DNA of 64,000 bases from CAYFZO01 sp965226235 (GTDB taxonomy: Bacteria > Pseudomonadota > Gammaproteobacteria > Poriferisulfidales > Oxydemutatoraceae), in assembly GCA_965226235.1 (NCBI GenBank), contig OZ245335.1, positions 1,240,001 through 1,304,000 on the forward strand. Direction: 5' to 3'. Each line of letters opens with the position of its first letter. Position 1 is the stretch's first letter. Position numbers and translations under genes: made by a program. Positions 58,700 to 64,000 of the stretch are shown piece after piece. A model generated the notes under the pieces. It did not search any database. It was not told the DNA's origin and was given only the letters and a program-made list of their open reading frames with translations.

Positions 58700-59809
58700 A
58701 TGACATCCGCTTCGCAGGACAATCCTGCTCTACGCCGTTGCATACAAAAAGTAGCCACGGGCCCTGAATACAGCAAAGACCTGAGCTTTGAAGAGGCACT
58801 CGACGGCGGCAAAAGCCTGCTTCGACCGGACGCGGACCCAGCGCAGGTCGCGGTTTTCCTCATCGCGCTCAGGATGAAACGTGAAACCGACGATGAGAAC
58901 GCAGGCATACTGCAGGCGATACTTGAGAACATAAATCACGTAACCGCACCCGTCGACACGCTGCTGGATATCGGCGAACCCTACAATGGCTATACGCGTT
59001 GCGTCCCTGTGTCGGCGTTTCTGCCGGCAGCGCTGGCAGCGTGCGGTGTCCCTGCCGTCATCCATGGTATCGAAACAATCGGCCCCAAATACGGTGCGAC
59101 CGCCTGCAAAGTGTTGCGGGCGGCAGGCAAGGCGATCGACCTCGACAACAACACGGCCGCAACGCAACTAGGTACGGAGGGCTGGGCCTACATCGACCAA
59201 AGTCGCTTCTGCCCGCGCCTGCACGCATTGCTTTCTCTCAGAAACCGCATGGTCAAGCGTTCGGTGCTAAACACCCTGGAAGTGCTCACGGCACCCATTC
59301 ATGCGCGCAATCAAACACACCTGCTGACGGGATACGTGCACAAAGCCTACCCGCCGGTGTACGCGAACCTTGCGCGGCAAGCAGGCTTTTCTTCCGCCAT
59401 CATCGTGCGCGGCTCAGAAGGCGGGGTGATGCCGTCGCTGCGCAGTCCGACCGAGATGTTTGCGTATCACGACCAAGGCGCGGAATACGCCTTGACCATC
59501 GACCCGACGGCAGTGAATATCCAGCAGCAGGTCAAGAATGTGCCGTTGCCGAAATCACTGCCGGGCGTCAAGGCAAAAGACGGCACTGCAGCCAGGATTG
59601 ACATCGACGCGCTTGCATCGGTGGCAGCACAGGCAGGACTCGACGCGTTGCAGGGCAACGAGGGGGCACCGCGAGACAGCCTTGTGTTCACGGGCGCGGT
59701 GGTGCTGACGCACCTGAAACGGGCAACCTCGATGCAGGAAGCTGCGGACCAGGTCAGAGGTGTACTGGACAGCGGCGCGGCGATGGCGCGGTTTGCAGCC
59801 GCCGCCTGA
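58700..59809 (+). CDS. TrpD2-like glycosyltransferase family 3 protein
   Basis: The protein is related to anthranilate phosphoribosyltransferase. From the ATG at 58700 (MTSASQDNPALRR) it has 369 residues: an N-terminal helical domain (LSFEEALDGGKSLLRP, DPAQVAVFLIALRMK) and a C-terminal alpha/beta part with VIHGIETIGPKYGATACKVL (core HGIETIGPKYG). The usual TrpD glycine/Asp motif GTGGD is not seen; instead DIGEPYNGYTR appears. That and the absence of other trp genes point to the TrpD2/YbiB group, some of which bind nucleic acid rather than making tryptophan. Function is uncertain. Confidence 0.8.
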   Translation: MTSASQDNPALRRCIQKVATGPEYSKDLSFEEALDGGKSLLRPDADPAQVAVFLIALRMKRETDDENAGILQAILENINHVTAPVDTLLDIGEPYNGYTRCVPVSAFLPAALAACGVPAVIHGIETIGPKYGATACKVLRAAGKAIDLDNNTAATQLGTEGWAYIDQSRFCPRLHALLSLRNRMVKRSVLNTLEVLTAPIHARNQTHLLTGYVHKAYPPVYANLARQAGFSSAIIVRGSEGGVMPSLRSPTEMFAYHDQGAEYALTIDPTAVNIQQQVKNVPLPKSLPGVKAKDGTAARIDIDALASVAAQAGLDALQGNEGAPRDSLVFTGAVVLTHLKRATSMQEAADQVRGVLDSGAAMARFAAAA

Positions 59810-60123
59810 TCCGGTCTCGCGCTGGCGAACCCGCTGGCCGATCGTTGCCTCGATAGCCGAGACACGATCCGGTTATTTCCTGGGCAAAGTAATGCTCTCC
59901 TTCGGCACAGCCCCTCCGGTTCCCAACAGGCGGCATACCTGTTGACAGACTGACAATACCCTGCCGAAGATTGCCGATCAAATCGGCAGTCGGTACACTT
60001 GCATGCTTACAAGCCACACGGCCTGATGGCTATTGAGACAAAGGCAGTGAAAAATACAATCATCCACTCACATGCACAACTTTACTTTCATAAAAAAGTT
60101 GGTAATCCCGGGAGCATTCAACC
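59810..60123. other. Intergenic region before the 64-residue protein gene
   Basis: No gene is supported in these 314 bases. TTGACA at 59942-59947 lacks a good -10 at normal spacing. A small hairpin TGCCGA/TCGGCA lies at 59972-59988 and an AACTTT/AAAGTT pair at about 60080-60102, just before the ribosome site GGGAG of the next gene. Confidence 0.5.
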
Positions 60124-60318
60124 ATGAATAAATTCTACTTCGACGCAATCGAAAAAATGGAAAAGGCAGCCGTCGATCCAGAATACATCCTGGGCTGGCA
60201 GGGCGGATGCCTGGCCCACCCGCAACGCGAGGAACAACGCCTCAGCGAAGCGTATACCGCCGGCTACGAAGACGGCCAAAACAAAACCGCCGACAACTTC
60301 GAGAAATGGAAACAGTGA
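60124..60318 (+). CDS. Small soluble protein of 64 residues, unknown function
   Basis: I cannot name this protein with confidence. The ATG at 60124 follows a GGGAG ribosome site. The product is soluble and charged: KFYFDAIEKMEKAAVDPEYI, then GWQGGCLAHPQREEQRLSEA, then YTAGYEDGQ. The repeated G-W/Y-x-G pattern (ILGWQGG, TAGYEDG) recalls ribosome-modulation-type small proteins, but the resemblance is slight. Composition and ribosome site support a real gene. The next gene is convergent and 12 bp away. Confidence 0.7.
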   Translation: MNKFYFDAIEKMEKAAVDPEYILGWQGGCLAHPQREEQRLSEAYTAGYEDGQNKTADNFEKWKQ

Positions 60319-60330
60319 TGCTGTGGCGAT

Positions 60331-60879
60331 TCACAGCACGGAACGCGTGGCACGTCGCAAACCCTTGAAAATTTCGGGCGCCTCGGCATCCAGGACATAG
60401 TCGGGAATCCACTTGCCGTCTTTCTTGCCCATCGCGCGCTGTACGTGACCGCCGAGTATGCGGCGCATCGTAAAGCCAGGGCCTTCGACCTCATCAAAAC
60501 TGCATTGCGCGTATTCTTCACTACGCTGGTTGATCAAATCGATAACCCTTTTCCCATCATCGAATTCGTCACCCACGTCCCGGCGACTTTCGTGCATGAT
60601 CCCGATGCTGCGCGCGGCAACCGAAGCAATGAGTTGTGCACGCTTATGGTCATCCAGGCGTTGGTGCGCGAGTCGGTCGACCAAATGGATGGAATAGGCA
60701 AGAAATTCACCGATCACATCGAGGCGCTGTGAGTTTGTGCGTGTCTCGAACCCTTCGTTTTCAAGGTTCAGCAAGCTTTCGATCGCGAGCTTCCAGGCGC
60801 TTATCGCGAGCACGCTGCCGAACGCACCGGAGGAACGCACCCGGTCTTTCCGATTCCAACGCGTTTTCAGTCGAACCAT
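60331..60879 (-). CDS. Conserved-looking protein of unknown function
   Basis: I do not recognise a family. The 182-residue product has no signal peptide or membrane helix. It is mostly helical and rich in charged residues, with stretches such as LAIESLLNLENEGFETRT, GEFLAYSIHLVDRLAHQRL, ASVAARSIGIMHESRRDVG and a C-terminal part MGKKDGKWIPDYVLDAEAPE. The regular charge pattern argues for a real gene. It is divergent from the S24-like gene (about 100 bp), so the two may share a regulatory region. Confidence 0.7.
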   Translation of the reverse strand: MVRLKTRWNRKDRVRSSGAFGSVLAISAWKLAIESLLNLENEGFETRTNSQRLDVIGEFLAYSIHLVDRLAHQRLDDHKRAQLIASVAARSIGIMHESRRDVGDEFDDGKRVIDLINQRSEEYAQCSFDEVEGPGFTMRRILGGHVQRAMGKKDGKWIPDYVLDAEAPEIFKGLRRATRSVL

Positions 60880-60979
60880 TATCCTGTCCTGATTACCGGC
60901 ACTCGGCGCTGCCCGTCATGGCACGGAGCACGCCCACAAGATAAGATACCCCGGTTCCACTCCTGCGGATTGCCGAATA

Positions 60980-61363
60980 ATGAGCGAAATAACGGACACA
61001 ATACCGCAAGCGACCGATTGCTCTGCACACGAGCCATTCGCGTTGCGCGTGCTGGGCGATAGCATGGAGCCAGAATTCCCGGATGGAACCATCATCCTCA
61101 TCGACCCTTCGGGGGTGGTCGAAAACGGTTGTTACGTCCTCGCGGAAATCAGCGAGGCCGACATTGAAAAAATCCAGCCCGATAGCCTCCTCCCCGACGC
61201 GGGATATATATTTCGCCAGCTTGCCGTCATAGACGGGCGCTATCATTTGAAGCCATTGAACGCAGGCTATGCGACGATAGAGATTTCAAACCAAGGTGCC
61301 GTCAAGGGAGTCATCGTGCAAAAAACCGGTATTCGGCGCCACGACATCAAGCACTACAGTTGA
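60980..61363 (+). CDS. S24 (LexA-like) peptidase-fold protein without a DNA-binding domain
   Basis: S24 proteins such as LexA and UmuD use a Ser-Lys pair for self-cleavage. Ser28 is present in RVLGDSMEPEFPDGTIILID (core LGDSMEPEF), and the fold continues CYVLAEI. At the place of the catalytic lysine (LexA VKRL) this protein has YIFRQL, Arg79, so self-cleavage may be lost; a Lys further on in HLKPLN is probably not equivalent. At 127 residues there is no helix-turn-helix. It may serve as a sensor or scaffold. Function is inferred only from fold. Confidence 0.78.
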   Translation: MSEITDTIPQATDCSAHEPFALRVLGDSMEPEFPDGTIILIDPSGVVENGCYVLAEISEADIEKIQPDSLLPDAGYIFRQLAVIDGRYHLKPLNAGYATIEISNQGAVKGVIVQKTGIRRHDIKHYS

Positions 61364-61488
61364 CGTGCGCCAGATTGCTTCCGGCTCAGGCCAGGTCAAC
61401 GCGGTGTTTTTTCTGGCATCGCAGGAAAGCAGAGGTACGCCGCGGTAGGCGCTACGAAGCAAGCGATGGATGCCGGGCTTCGGCACGA

Positions 61489-62145
61489 TCAGTGTCCCTT
61501 GCGCGCGGCGTTCTGCCGCTCTCGCTTGACGGCAAGAATAGCTGCTTCAACGCGTGAGCGCATCCCGAGCTTCCTCAGAATGGACTTTACGTGTAGCTTG
61601 ACGGTGCCGTCGGAAATACCAAGCTCCTTGGCAATCAATTTGTTGCTCTGCCCCTCCGCCAGCAGATGAAAGGTCTCCCTCTCTCTCGGCGTGAGGCTGT
61701 CAAGCGAGTCTGGCTCCTTGATTCCCTGGCTGACAAGCTGCAAATACTTGCTATGCATCTCCGGCGCCACTTCGGTACCCCCCGCAATGACCCTGCGTAA
61801 AGTAACAACCAGTTCGTCTGGCTCCATGTCCTTGAGAAAGTAACCACGGGCACCCCACTGCATCGCATCGGCAAGATCTTTTTCAGCCCGGCTGGTCGTC
61901 AGGATAATAACCGGCACCGTAGCGCTCTGATCGGCCAATTCCTTGAGCACGCTGATCCCGTCCATTTCAGGCATTCTCACATCCAGAAGCACCGCGCTCG
62001 GCTGCAGTTGCCTCACCAGATCAACACCCTCCCTGCCGTCTCCCAGAGAAGCAGCGACTTCTATGTTGCGCAACTTGAGTAAACCCTCAAGACCCTCCCG
62101 AAACAGGGTGTGGTCGTCGATGAGAATCACCTTGATCTTATCCAT
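61489..62145 (-). CDS. NarL/FixJ-type response regulator
   Basis: This is the response regulator of a two-component pair. The start at 62145 (MDKIKVILIDDHTLFREGL) gives 218 residues; the open frame upstream to 62250 lies inside the kinase gene. The receiver holds the phospho-Asp in AVLLDVRMPEMDG and the LTTS/K pair in VIILTTSRAEKD. The C-terminal LuxR-type helix-turn-helix is SLTPRERETFHLLAEGQSN with DGTVKLHVKSILRKLG. It resembles NarL/NarP, but signal and targets are unknown. It overlaps the kinase by 8 bp. Confidence 0.92.
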   Translation of the reverse strand: MDKIKVILIDDHTLFREGLEGLLKLRNIEVAASLGDGREGVDLVRQLQPSAVLLDVRMPEMDGISVLKELADQSATVPVIILTTSRAEKDLADAMQWGARGYFLKDMEPDELVVTLRRVIAGGTEVAPEMHSKYLQLVSQGIKEPDSLDSLTPRERETFHLLAEGQSNKLIAKELGISDGTVKLHVKSILRKLGMRSRVEAAILAVKRERQNAARKGH

Positions 62146-63217
62146 CGGTCGCTGCCTCCCTTGGCTCGTGGTGGTGCGAGGGAACGGAGAAATCCAGGGA
62201 AACATGCACGCCTTCGCCCACTTCGCTTTCAATGGACAGCTTGCCTCCAATACGCAGTGCGCGGTTGTGCATGCCGCCCAGCCCGATGTGTTCGTCGCTG
62301 TCGCCCGGGTTGACCCTCATCCCGACGCCATCGTCTTCTATCAGCACCCGATAATGGCCACTTTCGTTGCTACGCACCATCACCCTCACCACCGATGCCC
62401 TGGCGTGCTTTTGCACGTTGTTCAGCGCTTCCTGAATAACCCTGAGCACCTGGACCTCGTACTCCTGCGGCATCGCCTCCCGTGACCAGGCTTTTTGGAA
62501 AAACAACTGCACCCCGGGGTTGTCCTCGCGAAATTTGAGGATCAACTGGTCAACCGTACGCTCGAGGCTTCCCATCAGCGAGGTGGTGTGGAAATAGCCG
62601 ATCAAATCGCGTATCTCGCGATTGGCCGTGCGCAATGTATCACTCAGTTTTTCAAACTGCTTGCGTAACAGTTGCGTGTCGCCGCTTTGCAGGCTTTCTT
62701 CGAGTACGTGCACCTGGAACCGCATACCACCGATCGTTTGTGCCAGCGAATCATGCAATTCGTAAGCGATCCAGGCGCGTTCCTGCATCCGTGTCTTGTC
62801 GGTCAAGTGTTCGGTATAACGCTGCACTTGCACATTGCCACGGGATGATTGCGCTTCCAGCATATGCGCTAATGAATTGAAGTCATGGCACAGGCCGTTG
62901 AAGCTGCTGCCGCGGACTTCGGCAACGCGCGAAGCGAGGTTGCCGGCATGAATGTCCAGCAACCAGGCCCGCAGGTTGTTCGACGGCTTGACGTAATCCA
63001 GCCACAGAAACACGGCGGACACCGCCAGCAACACCAGCAACGCCCCCAACGCCACGCCCTGCCACCTCTGCCATAGTGCGTAATCCGACAGGTAAACGAG
63101 AATCGCCCCCCCTGCCAGAGAAAGCGCCGCCAGCAACAGAACCATCGCACGAAAGTGGATCAGTTGCTCGGTAGCCCGCCAGTCCAGGCTGGTTCTTGAA
63201 CTCTCTTGCCAGAACAT
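62138..63217 (-). CDS. NarX/NarQ-like sensor histidine kinase
   Basis: Two hydrophobic segments (about 25-45 and 55-74) lie near the N-terminus with a very short loop between them, so there is little periplasmic sensor part and no nitrate-binding P-box is seen. A coiled region and a HisKA_3 domain follow, with the phospho-His in WIAYELHDSLAQTIGGMRFQV. The ATPase domain is VIQEALNNVQKHARAS, EDDGVGM and HIGLGGMHNRALRIGG. The 359-residue length is short for NarX. The signal must come from the membrane or cytosol. The gene 63237-63563 upstream may be a partner. Confidence 0.92.
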   Translation of the reverse strand: MFWQESSRTSLDWRATEQLIHFRAMVLLLAALSLAGGAILVYLSDYALWQRWQGVALGALLVLLAVSAVFLWLDYVKPSNNLRAWLLDIHAGNLASRVAEVRGSSFNGLCHDFNSLAHMLEAQSSRGNVQVQRYTEHLTDKTRMQERAWIAYELHDSLAQTIGGMRFQVHVLEESLQSGDTQLLRKQFEKLSDTLRTANREIRDLIGYFHTTSLMGSLERTVDQLILKFREDNPGVQLFFQKAWSREAMPQEYEVQVLRVIQEALNNVQKHARASVVRVMVRSNESGHYRVLIEDDGVGMRVNPGDSDEHIGLGGMHNRALRIGGKLSIESEVGEGVHVSLDFSVPSHHHEPREAATDG

Positions 63218-63236
63218 TTATCTCCCCGCAATGATC

Positions 63237-63563
63237 CTAAGCGCCTAGAGGAATGTGCTGAGGACGCACATAGGAAGGATCGTTGGGATTCAGAAAGATG
63301 AAATGAAACTGCCCTGCCTCCAGCTCGACGTAATCTATCGTCATGTCCCTTACCAGGTCGCGCGACCCACTCGATATGACAACGTCGATATCCTGCGCGC
63401 GAATCAGCAGGTCTCCCTCCCAGGTCTTGTCGTCAAAACCCATCAGGTAATGAAATCTGCCGTCCTTGCGCTCCACGGCAATGCGCAGCGGCAAACCTTC
63501 CGCCGCCCCAGCACTGGCACTTTCCCTGATTTGCCTCGCCGCAGATTCCGTCAGCTTGATCAT
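63237..63563 (-). CDS. Cysteine-free IscA/HesB-fold protein (DsrR-like)
   Basis: The protein has the A-type carrier fold: MIKLTESAARQIRESAS, LPLRIAVERKDGRFHYLMGFDD and a C-terminal segment VELEAGQFHFIFLNPNDPSY. It has no cysteine at all, so it cannot ligate a cluster like IscA (10882-11205) does. Cysteine-free relatives such as DsrR occur in sulfur-oxidising bacteria. From the ATG at 63563 the length is 108. It is cotranscribed with the histidine kinase and regulator downstream (19-bp gap), which suggests a role in their signalling; that is inference. Confidence 0.85.
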   Translation of the reverse strand: MIKLTESAARQIRESASAGAAEGLPLRIAVERKDGRFHYLMGFDDKTWEGDLLIRAQDIDVVISSGSRDLVRDMTIDYVELEAGQFHFIFLNPNDPSYVRPQHIPLGA

Positions 63564-63576
63564 TTGAAAAACCAAC

Positions 63577-63803
63577 GCCCGTTACAACCACATCTGCCCG
63601 CACCAAGCATCGGGTTGTGGCGGCGTGCGTTGCTCCTCCCGCCCACTATATTACACCCCTCCCACTGTGGCTCAATGGAACCAGGCTTCGCCAGCATTGC
63701 GCAACCGACCGGTGAGCCCACCGGCCTACGGGGACGGTACTCACGAAACAGGAACCTCGCCACCCGGACAGTCGCCGCTGTGCTCACAACAAGCAAGCGA
63801 AAC
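63577..63803. other. Non-coding region with the probable promoter for the DsrR-like operon
   Basis: These 227 bases separate two minus-strand genes and hold a -35/-10 pair (63648-63675). Open frames across it on both strands have no motifs. Confidence 0.5.
63648..63675 (-). promoter_or_regulatory. Probable promoter of the DsrR-like/NarXL-like operon
   Basis: On the minus strand TTGAGC (63675-63670) and TAATAT (63653-63648) are 16 bp apart, about 85 bp upstream of the start at 63563. An overlapping TATAGT (63650-63645) is an alternative -10. Confidence 0.45.
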
Positions 63804-64000
63804 TCACCCGACCAACCCGACAAACCTGGCAAATCTCGCGGGCCAACTGCTGTTGGTCGAGCGCAAATGAACAAAGGACGCCAGCAGGTTGGCGTATACG
63901 ATCCCATCCTTGCCACCACCGATACCATCGCCTCGCAATACCTTGTAAGCGGTTTTCATCTCGCCACCGAAATTGACCAGCTTTGCATGATGAAACTCGT
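63804..64000 (-). CDS. C-terminal part of an unidentified protein (runs off the right edge)
   Basis: A minus-strand frame open from the right edge ends at the TGA at 63804-63806 and gives about 65 residues. It contains FHHAKLVNFGGEMKTAYKVL and then GDGIGGGKDGIVYANLLASF, which have the look of a conserved enzyme end, but I cannot name the family. The final residues (ARFARFVGLVG) look unconserved. The start is outside the window. Direction and a 130-bp gap before the promoter suggest it is separate from the DsrR-like operon. Confidence 0.55.
   Translation of the reverse strand, partial: EFHHAKLVNFGGEMKTAYKVLRGDGIGGGKDGIVYANLLASFVHLRSTNSSWPARFARFVGLVG

Noticed and set aside
63560..63928. 122-residue minus-strand open frame near the right edge
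   Set aside because: It spans the likely promoter of the DsrR-like operon, and the partial gene ending at 63804 uses another frame with better coding character.
1..64000. tRNA, rRNA, insertion sequence or prophage genes
   Set aside because: No cloverleaf-like sequence, transposase, integrase or phage structural gene was recognised by reading; a dedicated scan could still find a missed small RNA.

Overview
The window reads as a contiguous piece of a gammaproteobacterial chromosome with moderately high GC. The evidence is conserved gene order: isc operon-ndk-rodZ-hisS-yfgM-bamB-der; gmk-rpoZ-spoT-ridA-recG; trkH-trkA-ntrX-ntrY-DUF4390; hemC-hemD-hemX-hemY; glnK-amtB. The genus cannot be fixed from sequence alone. 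A cysteine-free A-type carrier resembling DsrR is compatible with a sulfur oxidiser, but that is only a hint.

Layout. 1-458 holds the 5' end of smc on the minus strand, diverging from queF. 1058-14225 is one long minus-strand block read as trmJ, a decayed iscR, iscS, iscU, iscA, hscB, hscA, fdx, iscX, ndk, rodZ, hisS, yfgM, bamB, der. Then come suhB (+), a secreted unknown, coq7 and a glcF-like gene (-). 18556-29618 is a plus-strand run: four haem-biosynthesis genes, then a ten-gene Mrp-type cation/proton antiporter cluster. Two near-identical sulfotransferase genes follow in tandem (29689-31599). The minus strand then carries recG, ridA, spoT, rpoZ, gmk, and trkH, trkA, ntrX, ntrY, a DUF4390 gene and purK, purE, facing purC and bioD on plus. 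48617-52996 holds amtB-glnK, a CysB-like regulator, dcd and the Fe-S carrier apbC. A frameshifted beta-barrel gene, a 26-residue membrane peptide and a minor-pilin operon (fimT, pilV, pilW, pilX, pilE) follow, then ispH, a TrpD2-like gene, three small or poorly known genes, a NarL/NarX-type two-component pair and the DsrR-like gene.

How the parts fit. Fe-S assembly (isc, apbC) feeds IspH and the GlcF-like protein. Potassium uptake (TrkAH), nitrogen sensing (GlnK-AmtB, NtrXY, NarXL-like) and cation homeostasis (Mrp) are housekeeping and stress functions.

Main points of interest. An 18-bp minisatellite inside rodZ carries a 7-bp tandem duplication that throws the C-terminal domain out of frame. 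iscR is reduced to a degenerate DNA-binding half with no cluster-binding part, although its promoter and ribosome binding site remain. The sulfotransferase pair differs mainly in one central segment and carries 27-bp internal repeats. The Mrp cluster has three antiporter-type subunits and no full MrpA. NtrX has lost its sigma-54 contact loop. Three copies of a dispersed repeat, two with a GCATGC-centred palindrome, lie between genes. Several frame breaks could be real decay or sequencing error; the sequence cannot decide. I found no tRNA, rRNA, CRISPR array, insertion sequence or prophage.
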